Assembly (NCBI GenBank): GCA_018716305.1
Contig: DVKB01000005.1
Location: forward strand, 46,869 to 110,868
Origin: Candidatus Scatomonas merdigallinarum
GTDB lineage: Bacteria; Bacillota; Clostridia; Lachnospirales; Lachnospiraceae
Reading direction: 5' to 3'
Length of the DNA stretch: 64,000 bases
A program made the translations under genes and the position numbers. A model generated the notes under the pieces. It saw nothing but the letters and a program-made list of their open reading frames with translations, ran no database searches and was not told the DNA's origin. Positions 34,234 through 42,843 of the stretch are shown in pieces (the first letter of the stretch is position 1; every line of letters begins with the position of its first letter).

Positions 34234-35196
34234 TTACAATCTCCGGAACACATTGATCCAGAGTTCGACCTGTATCTTCAGATAATTTTTCAGATTTTTC
34301 CAGCGGAATTTTACTTTCTTGCCGCGGTTTTCCTCCTGACGGCTCAGGGAAAATCCGTTTTTGATTCCCGCCGCGTACTCTCTCCCGTATCCTTTGAGAG
34401 CGAAGAACAGCAGCTTGACGGCGAACCCCGCCAGCAGAAAGGGGAGATTCAGAATCATCTGCGGCACCGGCATGTTTTTATGGATCAGATAAATATTATT
34501 TCTGGAAGAGTAACGGATCTTGAACTGATTGTAGCGGGAGCCGCTGGTTCCGCTTCCTATATGATAGACTTTCGCCTCCGGGCAGTACCAGTTCTCATAC
34601 CCCTGGATCCTGGCCCGGTATCCCATGTCCAGATCCTCCAGATAGGCAAAATGGGCTTCGTCAAAAAGCCCGATCTTTTTCAGCAGATCCATCCGGTAAA
34701 TCGCCGCTCCGGCGCAGACCGCAAAAACCCGACAGGCGCGGCTGTATTTTGCCGGGGGCTTTCCCTTGCCTCTGGCGAAGGCCCATCCCAGTGCGCTGTA
34801 ATAATCCCCGGCAGCATCCAGTTTTTCATGGTCATGGGCCTGGATCATCATGGCTCCCGCGGAAAAGGCCCTGTCATGACAGCGGATCCCCCGGTACAGC
34901 TGCTCCGCGAAGTCCGGAAACACCTGAGTATCGTTGTTCAGCAGGATCACGTATTCTGCTTCCGCCTTCCGGATTCCTTCGTTGACCGCCCGGCAGAAAC
35001 CCAGATTTTCCGGCAGCGAGACGATCTCCACCTCCGGGTACCGGGTTTTCACCAGTTCCAGGCTGCCGTCGGAAGATCCGTTGTCCACCAGAATCGTATA
35101 AAAATCCCTCCAGGTCTGCTGCCGCAGGGCGTCGAGGCAGGTTTCCAGATATTGTATGCCATTGTAGTTGGGTATCACCACCGCCGCTTTATGCAT
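34234..35196 (-). CDS. GT2 glycosyltransferase (WbbL/rhamnosyl-type)
   Basis: 320 residues. AAVVIPNYNGIQYLETCLDAL, VDNGSSDGS, LPENLGFCRAVNEG and LLNNDTQVFP (metal site near residue 98) define the clade that contains WbbL-type rhamnosyltransferases; EDLDMGYRARIQGYENWYCPEAKVYH follows. Residues about 242-268 are hydrophobic and probably membrane-associated. Cytoplasmic-face enzyme adding a deoxyhexose to the lipid-linked chain; specificity inferred. It lies 10 nt downstream of the two-domain GT2 gene. Confidence 0.87.
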   Translation of the reverse strand: MHKAAVVIPNYNGIQYLETCLDALRQQTWRDFYTILVDNGSSDGSLELVKTRYPEVEIVSLPENLGFCRAVNEGIRKAEAEYVILLNNDTQVFPDFAEQLYRGIRCHDRAFSAGAMMIQAHDHEKLDAAGDYYSALGWAFARGKGKPPAKYSRACRVFAVCAGAAIYRMDLLKKIGLFDEAHFAYLEDLDMGYRARIQGYENWYCPEAKVYHIGSGTSGSRYNQFKIRYSSRNNIYLIHKNMPVPQMILNLPFLLAGFAVKLLFFALKGYGREYAAGIKNGFSLSRQEENRGKKVKFRWKNLKNYLKIQVELWINVFRRL

Positions 35197-35206
35197 GGCT
35201 GACTCC

Positions 35207-37018
35207 TTACTTTGCCCTGAGAGAGTAATTCCATTTGCTCAGGGTCAGATTTTTGTTATAGCAGGGATCTCCCTTTTTGAGAAAATCTATCCAGCGGGTT
35301 CTCATAAACTCAATTTCCTCCTGGAACCGGCGGACTTTCTTTGGACTGTCCTCCGCACCTCTGGACTTGGATTCATCGTGGTACAGTTCCACCTCAGGGT
35401 TGTACACTACCAGATACCCCGCCTGTCCCGCCCGCAGGCAGAAATCCACATCGTTGAAGGCCACTGCCAGTTTTTCCTCAAATCCGCCCAGTTCTTCATA
35501 CACCTTCCGCTTTACCATCATGCAGGCGGCGGTTACCGCGCTGTAATCCATCTGGATAGACGCCTTGTGGAGATACCCGCTGCGGTTTCGGGGCAGATTC
35601 AGAAAGGCGTGTCCGGCAATTCCCCCGATGCCGATGATAATTCCCGCATGCTGCACGGTGTTATCCGGATAGTAAAGCTTGGCTCCGGTGATCCCCACTT
35701 CCGGCCGCTGGCAGTTGCCCAGAAGCCCCTGGATCCAGTCCGGGGTAATCACACGGGTGTCGTTGTTCAGCAGCAGCAGGTATTCTCCCCGGGCCTGGCG
35801 GGCCGCGAAATTATTGATGGCGGAATAATTAAAGGGATTGTCCCACCTCAAAATCCGGACGCCCTCCTTTTCCAGCCTCCGGTAATACGCGAATGTCTCC
35901 TGGCATTCGCTGTTATTTTCTATAACCAGAATCTCATAGTTTTTGTAGGTGGATTTCTCCACTATGGAACGGATACAGTTTTCCAGAGCCTCTTTCTGAT
36001 CCTTATTGGGAATGAGAATGCTTACCAGAGGTTCTCCCTGAACCGGATAGTTCACATGATAAAAGCCGAAATCTTTGGTCTGAACCACCGTGCCCGCTGT
36101 TCCCGTTCTGGCAAGATTTCCCTCTATGGCCCGCTTGCCGGCCTCGTAGGCGTACAGTTTGCTGGCGGGGTTGTCGGCAGTGGATGCCCTGTGGGTTCTC
36201 CAGTGATAGAGGATTCTGGGCACATGAGAAATTTTTTCCGCCTGCTCGACGCAGCGGAACACAAAGTCATAGTCCTGCGCCCCGTCGAATTCTCTGCGGA
36301 ACCCTCCTGCCTTCCGGACCAGATCCCGCTTCACCACCAGGAAATGACAGATATAATTGTTGGACCGCAGCAGATCCAGATTAAAATCCGGCTTCAGATG
36401 GGGCTGATAATGTTCTCCACCCTCCGCGGTGACCTTGTCCTCGTCCGTATAGATGACATCTGCCCTCTCCTCCAGGATCCTGCAGGCAATCTCGTAGAGG
36501 GCGTCCGGAGCCAGCAGATCATCGTGATCCAGAAGTCCGATATAGTCTCCCCGGGCCATGGCAAAAGCCGCGTTGGTATTTTCCGCAATTCCCAGGTTTT
36601 CCGGCAGATTCTCATAGCGGATCCGGTCATCCCGGTTCGCGTACTCTTCCAGAATCCCGGCCATGGAAGCGTCCTCCGGGCTGGCATTGACCAGACACAG
36701 CTCCCAGTAGGGATAGCTTTGGGCCAGAAGAGAATCCAGCATCTCCCGCAGAAATTTTTCCGGCGTCCGGTAGGCCGGCACGGCAATGCTGATGGTCGCG
36801 GGCTGCTCCCATTTTCTTTTTCTCTGCCGGGACAGGGTCTCTTCCGATGCCCTGTGAGCCTCATACCAGGGACCGTAGGGAACCTCCTCCGGTTCCATCC
36901 GCTCCGCCAGACGGGCCAGAAACCCTTTCAGACCATAATGTTTCAGATAGCGCAGCCCTTTTTTTACCGTATAGGGCTTCAGTTTTTTTAAAAGCCGCAG
37001 CAGGGTATTTTCCGCCAT
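35207..37018 (-). CDS. Two-domain GT2 glycosyltransferase
   Basis: 603 residues. First GT2 domain from about 70 (ISIAVPAYRTPEKF, LLDHDDLLAPDALY), second from about 340 (PLVSILIPNKDQKEA, IENNSE, LLLNNDTRVI, AFNDVDFCLRAGQAGY). The downstream part is closely related to the 814-residue enzyme at 16760-19204 (CMMVKRKVYEE, YHDESKSRG, RRFQEEI), but the N-terminal accessory unit is missing. Probably builds two linkages of a surface glycan. It begins 3 nt after the rffA stop, in one operon with it. Confidence 0.86.
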   Translation of the reverse strand: MAENTLLRLLKKLKPYTVKKGLRYLKHYGLKGFLARLAERMEPEEVPYGPWYEAHRASEETLSRQRKRKWEQPATISIAVPAYRTPEKFLREMLDSLLAQSYPYWELCLVNASPEDASMAGILEEYANRDDRIRYENLPENLGIAENTNAAFAMARGDYIGLLDHDDLLAPDALYEIACRILEERADVIYTDEDKVTAEGGEHYQPHLKPDFNLDLLRSNNYICHFLVVKRDLVRKAGGFRREFDGAQDYDFVFRCVEQAEKISHVPRILYHWRTHRASTADNPASKLYAYEAGKRAIEGNLARTGTAGTVVQTKDFGFYHVNYPVQGEPLVSILIPNKDQKEALENCIRSIVEKSTYKNYEILVIENNSECQETFAYYRRLEKEGVRILRWDNPFNYSAINNFAARQARGEYLLLLNNDTRVITPDWIQGLLGNCQRPEVGITGAKLYYPDNTVQHAGIIIGIGGIAGHAFLNLPRNRSGYLHKASIQMDYSAVTAACMMVKRKVYEELGGFEEKLAVAFNDVDFCLRAGQAGYLVVYNPEVELYHDESKSRGAEDSPKKVRRFQEEIEFMRTRWIDFLKKGDPCYNKNLTLSKWNYSLRAK

Positions 37019-37021
37019 TTT

Positions 37022-38167
37022 CTACTCCTTCGGACCGTCAAAATGAAAAAATTCACGGATGCAGTCCACCACATACTCCGCCTGCTCCAGGGTCAGGGAA
37101 TAGTACATGGGCAGCCGCAGCAGCCGCTGGCTCTCCCGGGTAGTATAGACATCTTCCCCGTGGAAGCGGCCGAACTTTCTTCCCGCCGCCGCGCTGTGCA
37201 GCGGGATATAATGAAACACGCTGCAGATCTCACGCTGGTGCAGAAATCCGATCAGACGGCTCCGCGTATCCATATCTTTTACTTTTATGTAATACATGTG
37301 CGCGTTGTGGGAGGCGTACTCCGGCACTGTCGGCTGTTCCAGCAGCCCTGCCTCTTTCAGCGGCCTCAGCTCTCTGTGATAAAGCTCCCAGACAGACATC
37401 CGGCGCGCGTCAATGTCCCGGCAGGCTTCCAGCTGGGCATACAGGTAGGCCGCGTTCAGATCGCTGGGAAGATAAGAGGAGCCGTAATCCACCCAGGTAT
37501 ATTTGTCCACCTGCCCCCGGAAAAATTTGCTGCGGTCTGTGCCCTTTTCCCTTAAAATCTCCGCCCTCTCCAGATATTCATCTTTCTGGAACAGCAGGGC
37601 TCCGCCCTCTCCCATGCTGTAGTTTTTGGTCTCATGGAAGCTGAAGCAGCCGAAATCCCCCAGGGTTCCCAGCGCCCGTCCCTTGTAATAGGCGTGAACC
37701 CCCTGGGCGGCGTCCTCCACCACCTTCAGATGATATTTGTCCGCCAGGGCCAGAATGGTATCCATCTCACAGGCCACTCCGGCGTAGTGTACCGGCACAA
37801 TCGCCCTGGTTTTTTCTGTAATGGCGCTCTCAATCAGCGTTTCGTCTATGTTCATGGTATCCGGCCGGATATCCACAAAGACAATCCGCGCTCCCCGAAG
37901 CACAAAAGCGTCCGCCGTCGACACAAAGGTATAGGAGGGCATAATCACTTCATCCCCGGGCTGAATATCGGAAAGGTAAGCCGCCATCTCCAGGGCATGG
38001 GTGCAGGAGGTGGTCAGCAGGGCGTATTTCGTCCCCAGATTTTCTTTCATCCAGGCGGAACAGCGTTTTGTAAACTCTCCGTCTCCGCAGATTTTATTGG
38101 CCTCCACCGCCTGTCTGATATATTCCAGCTCCCGCCCGGTATAGGGCGGACGGTTAAAATCAATCAT
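37022..38167 (-). CDS. rffA: dTDP-4-amino-4,6-dideoxygalactose transaminase
   Basis: 381 residues, strongly like RffA/WecE of enterobacterial common antigen synthesis, which turns dTDP-4-keto-6-deoxyglucose plus glutamate into dTDP-Fuc4N with PLP. Seen: FNRPPYTGRELEYI at the start, TTSCTHALEMAA (PLP phosphate contact), VVEDAAQG (pyridine-N Asp), SFHETKNYSMGEGGAL with the Schiff-base Lys, and SSYLPSDLNAAYL. The substrate can come from rfbA/rfbB in the same window. Start ATG overlaps the stop of the ArnC-like gene (ATGA), a translational coupling. A related 4-aminotransferase giving another stereoisomer cannot be excluded. Confidence 0.9.
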   Translation of the reverse strand: MIDFNRPPYTGRELEYIRQAVEANKICGDGEFTKRCSAWMKENLGTKYALLTTSCTHALEMAAYLSDIQPGDEVIMPSYTFVSTADAFVLRGARIVFVDIRPDTMNIDETLIESAITEKTRAIVPVHYAGVACEMDTILALADKYHLKVVEDAAQGVHAYYKGRALGTLGDFGCFSFHETKNYSMGEGGALLFQKDEYLERAEILREKGTDRSKFFRGQVDKYTWVDYGSSYLPSDLNAAYLYAQLEACRDIDARRMSVWELYHRELRPLKEAGLLEQPTVPEYASHNAHMYYIKVKDMDTRSRLIGFLHQREICSVFHYIPLHSAAAGRKFGRFHGEDVYTTRESQRLLRLPMYYSLTLEQAEYVVDCIREFFHFDGPKE

Positions 38168-39120
38168 CTTTTATCTTCTGCTCCTTCCTCCGCAGTCTTC
38201 TGTACATTCAAAGTTTCCCGCACCACATACTGGGGGGATTTATTCAGTGAGAGGATCATTCTGCCGATATATTCTCCGATGATGCCCAGCATCAGAAAGG
38301 CGATGCCGAACAGCACCAGCATGGCGCACATCAGGGAGGACCATCCTACCGCCACTGCCGGATCCATCAGTTTGCGGATCAGCACAATAATTCCTCCCAC
38401 AAAGCCGGCCGCGGAAAACAGCACGCCGAAAATCGATGAAAGCCGCAGAGGAAGCGTTGTATAGTTCATAAATGACAGGAACAGTTTCAGCCCCTTGCGG
38501 AAGGTATAGTTGGAATGCCCCTCTTCTCTTTCGTAGTGCTCGATCTCAATATTTGCCATATTGTGGGTGGTCCGGAAAAACAGAAGCTGAATAAAAGGAC
38601 TGTCTCCCTTGTATTTCTTCACCTCTTCAATGACGTAGCGTCTGGCCAGCCAGAAACTGCTCATCTGAATTCCCTCCGGCCGTTCCATCAGATGCCACAG
38701 AAAAAATCTGCTGACCGCTCCCGTAAAGTTCTTCCACGCGGAAAATTTCCGCTGCCGGAAAACTCCGAACACAACGTCATACCCTTCCTTTTCTTTTTCC
38801 AGAAACTGCCGGATCTGAGAGGGATGGTTCTGCAGATCATCATCCATTCCCACCACCAGTTCTCCGCTTACGTAGTGAAACGCCGCCATAAGCGCCGCGT
38901 GCTGTCCGAAGTTTTTCGCCAGGTTTACGCCTATCACATTGGGATATTTGGCGGCGGCCCTGCGGATCGCCTCGAAAGTATGGTCTCTGGAATAATCATT
39001 GACCAGCACCATCTCACATTCGTATCCTTCCATTCTGTCAAATTCTTCCATACACAGATCTACCAGTTTTTCAATAGTATGTTCCGAATTATAACAGGGT
39101 ACAACGATTGACACTAACAT
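38164..39120 (-). CDS. ArnC/GtrB-like polyprenyl-phosphate glycosyltransferase
   Basis: 318 residues from ATG 39120, which has AAAGGAG six bases upstream; a longer in-frame start would cover that site. LVSIVVPCYNSEHTIEKLV, VNDYSRDHT, VNLAKNFGQHAALMAAF and VGMDDDLQNHPSQI are the features of the ArnC/PglC-independent class that places sugars on undecaprenyl phosphate. Two C-terminal membrane helices (about 225-248 and 257-282). It is coupled to rffA (4-nt overlap), so the likely donor is the dTDP-amino-sugar, by analogy with ArnC using UDP-Ara4FN. The next genes upstream are the SMR pair, the analogue of ArnE/ArnF. Confidence 0.87.
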   Translation of the reverse strand: MLVSIVVPCYNSEHTIEKLVDLCMEEFDRMEGYECEMVLVNDYSRDHTFEAIRRAAAKYPNVIGVNLAKNFGQHAALMAAFHYVSGELVVGMDDDLQNHPSQIRQFLEKEKEGYDVVFGVFRQRKFSAWKNFTGAVSRFFLWHLMERPEGIQMSSFWLARRYVIEEVKKYKGDSPFIQLLFFRTTHNMANIEIEHYEREEGHSNYTFRKGLKLFLSFMNYTTLPLRLSSIFGVLFSAAGFVGGIIVLIRKLMDPAVAVGWSSLMCAMLVLFGIAFLMLGIIGEYIGRMILSLNKSPQYVVRETLNVQKTAEEGAEDKR

Positions 39121-39160
39121 CTTTTTCTCCTTTATACTTATGCCGGCAAATCCCGGCATC

Positions 39161-39505
39161 TTATACCGCGTATATAAAAATTCCCAGAAGGATCAGTCCC
39201 AGCCCCAGGATTTTTTTCCTGCTGAACCGCTCTTTTAAGAGAAAATATCCCATCACGGATATATAAATGTAGCTGGTGGATTCCAGGATCGGCTGCATGG
39301 AGAGCGGCACATATTTCAGCGCCAGCATAGTCAGGATTGTGGACACAAAAAACATTCCGTAAGCCGCTATAACTCTCAGATTTAAATACTCCCGGATCCA
39401 GCTGCTGTACCGGCGGTTGGCCGCCTTCTTCAGCAAAATCTGGGATACAGCCGAAATAAATACCGAGACCAGCATCACAATGACTGCCGCTGTAAATTTA
39501 TTCAT
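39161..39505 (-). CDS. SMR/EamA-type half transporter (ArnF-like candidate)
   Basis: 114 residues with four membrane helices: FTAAVIVMLVSVFISAV, VIAAYGMFFVSTILTMLAL, LSMQPILESTSYIYISVMGYFLL, and ILGLGLILLGIFIYAV. SISQILLKKAA-like motif near the N terminus (VSQILLKKAA) and LKYVPLSMQPILES are typical of SMR-like proteins that flip undecaprenyl-phosphate aminosugars (ArnE/ArnF). Start overlaps the other half's 3' end by 8 nt. A drug-efflux SMR is less likely given the operon. Confidence 0.8.
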   Translation of the reverse strand: MNKFTAAVIVMLVSVFISAVSQILLKKAANRRYSSWIREYLNLRVIAAYGMFFVSTILTMLALKYVPLSMQPILESTSYIYISVMGYFLLKERFSRKKILGLGLILLGIFIYAV

Positions 39506-39860
39506 CTGCTGTCACCACCAGGCAGATCCCCGCGAAGATTACGCCTGCACCCAGAATCATATTCCAGGTGATCCTTTCCTGAAAAATCAGACTTCCCCAG
39601 AGCATTCCCCAGATCAGACTCACCGGACGGTTGGCATACGCCACCGTCAGAGGCATCCGTTTCAGGATCTGCTGCCATACCAGGGCGTAGACAAACATAA
39701 TCGCCAGCGTCCCGCCATACCAGAGAAAAAACGGAAGTGAAAATGCCGGCTGACGGGCTGCCATCTTGGAACAGATGCCGCTCAGAGAAGAAATCAGCAG
39801 ACTGCCATGCAGCATGCAGAGCAGAAGTGCCATATGCGGCAGTTTTCTCGATTTTTTCAT
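39498..39860 (-). CDS. SMR/EamA-type half transporter (ArnE-like candidate)
   Basis: 120 residues, four membrane helices. HMALLLCMLHGSLLISSLSGICSKMAA at the N terminus (read as one helix), then FSLPFFLWYGGTLAIMFVY, PLTVAYANRPVSLIWGMLWGSLIF and MILGAGVIFAGICLVV. It is homologous in layout to the next gene but clearly diverged, as in heterodimeric SMR pairs. The pair would carry a lipid-linked sugar across the membrane for use outside. Preceded by the WbqC gene (40-nt gap). Confidence 0.78.
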   Translation of the reverse strand: MKKSRKLPHMALLLCMLHGSLLISSLSGICSKMAARQPAFSLPFFLWYGGTLAIMFVYALVWQQILKRMPLTVAYANRPVSLIWGMLWGSLIFQERITWNMILGAGVIFAGICLVVTADE

Positions 39861-39900
39861 ATTATTCTCTCACAACCATCTTTATAATTCAACTGTTTTC

Positions 39901-40590
39901 TCAGCTTTTCATAAAGCCGCGGGCATGAGGGCCCTCGTTAAAAATCAGATCCAGAATCGTTACCCCGTGCTCAAAGGGGCCGAACAGCTGGGGATATTCC
40001 GGGTAGCCGGAGTAGTCCATATAGGTCAGCCGGATCCCGGCCTCCTCAAACAGTTCATCCACAATATAATCCTTTGCCGCCGGACCGGAGAGATATTCGG
40101 TTCCTCCCGCGGACCTGCAAAGCCCTACCAGGCGTTCTGTTTTTCCATCCACCAGTTCATAATCGGAAGACCAGGTAATCCTGGTAGGTATGTCCAGAAT
40201 TTTGCAGATCTCCGTCAGAAACAGATAGTTGACCCTGCTCAGATGCGTCTCCTTTTCACAGGCCTGATACAGCCCTTCGATCCTGTCCTCATACATTTTA
40301 AAGTACGGAGCTTTTCCGTAATTTAAGGTCAGCGCTTTCCAGTGGTCATGGCACCAGGCGGAATCCAGAATCTCTGTGTCTTTGATCTTCTGATAGAACT
40401 TTCCTCGGTTGACCACCGGGATCGTCAGCCACTGAAGTCCCCGGGGCGTTTTTATTTTATTCCTGTTTCTCCAGTCCCGCCGGGTATACTGCATATCATC
40501 ATATAAAATAAACTCATCCACCAGATTGATGATATCGAAATATCCCTTCCAGGGAATATAATTGGACTGTAAAATCGCGATCTTTTTCAT
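39901..40590 (-). CDS. WbqC family protein
   Basis: 229 residues from ATG 40590, 4 nt after the stop of the ATP-grasp fusion gene. WbqC-family (PF08889) motifs: ILQSNYIPWKGYFD at the N terminus, FILYDDMQYTRRDWRNRN, and LQWLTIPVVNRG. Members are found in O-antigen and capsule loci with aminosugars and are suspected to help acylate or aminoacylate the amine; I know of no settled mechanism. Soluble, cytoplasmic. The tight spacing with the ATP-grasp/PLP fusion supports a joint function. Confidence 0.88.
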   Translation of the reverse strand: MKKIAILQSNYIPWKGYFDIINLVDEFILYDDMQYTRRDWRNRNKIKTPRGLQWLTIPVVNRGKFYQKIKDTEILDSAWCHDHWKALTLNYGKAPYFKMYEDRIEGLYQACEKETHLSRVNYLFLTEICKILDIPTRITWSSDYELVDGKTERLVGLCRSAGGTEYLSGPAAKDYIVDELFEEAGIRLTYMDYSGYPEYPQLFGPFEHGVTILDLIFNEGPHARGFMKS

Positions 40591-40594
40591 TCTT

Positions 40595-42763
40595 TTACAT
40601 CTCCCGTTCTTTTGCTTCCATCTCATTCAGTTTCGGCAGAATGTCAAAAAACAACGGCGTTCCTCCTGTGTGCAGGAACAGGACATTCTTTCCGGAAATT
40701 CTTTTTTCTTTCAGATATTCCCGCATTCCGTAAAATGCTTTTCCCACATAAGTCGGATCCATGCCGATCCCTTCTCTCCGGTATACGTCCAGGATCGTCT
40801 TCAGGATCTCTCTGCCAAAGCACCCGTAGCCTCCCGCCAGATACCGGTCTTCCACCAGAATTTCCGGATCCGCGCAGCAGCGGTACAGGACACCCTTTTT
40901 CTTCTGATATTCTTTTAAATTATCCCGGATCACGGAAATGGCCCTGGACGCCTGCCGGGTCACAGAAATACCCACAATCTTTCTGTCATCCCCCTCCATC
41001 AGATGGCCTGCCACCAGACCGGACTGGGTGGTATTGGTGCTGCTTGCCAGAAAGATATAATCAAAATGGACGCCCAGCTCTTTTTCCTGCGCGAGAATTT
41101 CCCGGTAAACTGCCGCGTAGGTTTCCATGGGAACCGCCGCGTTTCCCTGTCCGTAAATATCTCCGTATATATAATAGGGATTCCGGCCCTCCCCGCGGAA
41201 ATCATCCATGGCTTTCTGCACCGTCTGAGCAATCTCTCCCTTGCGGCACAGATACGTCCGGACGCCGGAAGCCCGGATCAGGCAGGTATTCATACTGATC
41301 TCCCCCGGGTCCGCGTCGTCCGTATTGTGGAGCATGCTGCAGGGGATGCCTTTTTCTCTACAGGCCGCGGCCAGGATCCTGCAGAGGTTGGAATGATATC
41401 CGCCATAAATAATCATGGCGTCACAGTGTCTGCGCTCCATGTCTTCCAGAAAGGCTTCCGCGAAACGGACTTTATTTCCTCCAAAGGAAAACGGAAGCAG
41501 ATCCTCCCTCTTTATATAGATCCTGTTTTCTCCTTCCATGGACGACATCCGATATATGGGAGTCTTTTCCAGAATCAGATCTCCTTCCAGTTCCAGACGG
41601 ATACGGCGCAGAACCTCCTGCAGGCGCTCCTCGCACTGCCTCAGAGAGTTTCCCTTCAGGATCACCTGACCGATCCGGTCCCGCCCGTTGGTATAGGGGC
41701 GCACCGGATCTCCCGGCTCCGCGTTAAAGGACAGATCCACAATATCCTCTGACTTTGGGTTCTCATTGCGAATGTTTCTTACAACCCCCTCCCGGTGGGA
41801 CAGCAGCGTGCGGCTCAGGCAGGCGGTTCGGGGCGGATTACTGAAATACCCGCTGACATCCTCCCCCAGAGCCAGTTTTACAATCGCTTCGTAATAATTA
41901 ATCCCGTAATAGATGCCTGTCAGCTCCGACAGTCCTGTGGCTCCGGACCGGCCGGTCAGCTCAATGACGTACACCTTTCCATCCTTTTTTATGAAATCGC
42001 AGTTTACAGGGCAGTTGTCCAGCCCCAGAGCCCGGACCGCTTTCTCCGTCTGTTCCCGGATCTGTTCTCCCAAACGGTCCAGTTCCCGGAAAGGAACGGA
42101 ATGTCCCACCGGCGTCGGAACGGCAGCCGGAAAATTCTCTGTCTGATTGGGCAGCATAAACAGAAGCTTTCCATTCTGTATCATAGCCTCCACCCCAAAG
42201 GTCTCTCCGGTAATAAACTCTTCTGCCAGACAGTAGTCTTTGCCGGAAGCTTCCAGACTTTTTTGAAAATTTTCTCTCGCCTCTTCCCGGGTATCGCAGC
42301 GGAAAATCCCTCTGCTTCCCATGAGATCCACGGCTTTGATAATCACCGGAAAAGTCAGCCGGTCCAAAGCTGCTTCCAGCTCTTCTTCCCCGTGAACCAG
42401 AAAAAAACGGGCGGTCTGTACGCCTGCCGCTTCCAGCGCCCGCTTCATTTTATATTTATTGGAAGCCTTTTCCGCCGCCTGGCGGCAGGGCCCCGGCAGC
42501 CCCAGGGCTTCGCAGGCCGCTCCAATAGCCCGCATTCCCAGGTCCAGGCCGCAGGTGGCAATGCCATCCGCCCCGTGTTCCCCGGCCGCCTTGATGACAG
42601 CCTCCGGATCCGCGATGTCCGCAAAGGCGGTCTCGTCCGCAATGCCAAAACCCGGGTATTCTCCCGTGATGCTGGCAGCGATGGTTCGGACTCCAAGCCT
42701 CTTTGCAGCCTCATACAGAGGAATCTGGGTATAGCTGGCGCCCAAAATCATTAGCTTTTTCAA
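40595..42763 (-). CDS. ATP-grasp ligase fused to a D-cysteine-desulfhydrase/ACC-deaminase-like PLP enzyme
   Basis: 722 residues, TTG start with GGAGGA about 7-10 bases upstream. Residues 1-100: pre-ATP-grasp fold (MILGASYTQIPLYEAA). ATP-grasp about 105-300: FPVIIKAVDLMGSRG, AEEFITGETFGVEAMI, NCDFIKK and VIELTGRSGATGL (metal and ATP residues). Residues 300-395: C-terminal ligase subdomain. From about 400 a complete fold-type II PLP enzyme: IYIKREDLLPFSFGGNKVR with the PLP Lys, YGGYHSNLCR, SSTNTTQSGLVAG, DPTYVGKAFYGM and FLHTGGTP. The first half would join a carboxylate to an amine using ATP, the second act on an amino acid. No fusion of this kind is familiar to me. Operon: gtrA region upstream, WbqC 4 nt downstream. 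Confidence 0.85.
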   Translation of the reverse strand: MKKLMILGASYTQIPLYEAAKRLGVRTIAASITGEYPGFGIADETAFADIADPEAVIKAAGEHGADGIATCGLDLGMRAIGAACEALGLPGPCRQAAEKASNKYKMKRALEAAGVQTARFFLVHGEEELEAALDRLTFPVIIKAVDLMGSRGIFRCDTREEARENFQKSLEASGKDYCLAEEFITGETFGVEAMIQNGKLLFMLPNQTENFPAAVPTPVGHSVPFRELDRLGEQIREQTEKAVRALGLDNCPVNCDFIKKDGKVYVIELTGRSGATGLSELTGIYYGINYYEAIVKLALGEDVSGYFSNPPRTACLSRTLLSHREGVVRNIRNENPKSEDIVDLSFNAEPGDPVRPYTNGRDRIGQVILKGNSLRQCEERLQEVLRRIRLELEGDLILEKTPIYRMSSMEGENRIYIKREDLLPFSFGGNKVRFAEAFLEDMERRHCDAMIIYGGYHSNLCRILAAACREKGIPCSMLHNTDDADPGEISMNTCLIRASGVRTYLCRKGEIAQTVQKAMDDFRGEGRNPYYIYGDIYGQGNAAVPMETYAAVYREILAQEKELGVHFDYIFLASSTNTTQSGLVAGHLMEGDDRKIVGISVTRQASRAISVIRDNLKEYQKKKGVLYRCCADPEILVEDRYLAGGYGCFGREILKTILDVYRREGIGMDPTYVGKAFYGMREYLKEKRISGKNVLFLHTGGTPLFFDILPKLNEMEAKEREM

Positions 42764-42843
42764 TATTTCCTCCTCCGAAGATTCTCAGAACATTCATCTG
42801 TAACAAATTCAAGGCTCACTCATAGTACTGGAAATGAATGCTC

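Noticed and set aside
35168..36991. Long open frame opposite the two-domain GT2 gene
   Set aside because: Mirror of the GT2 reading frame; composition is that of a shadow.
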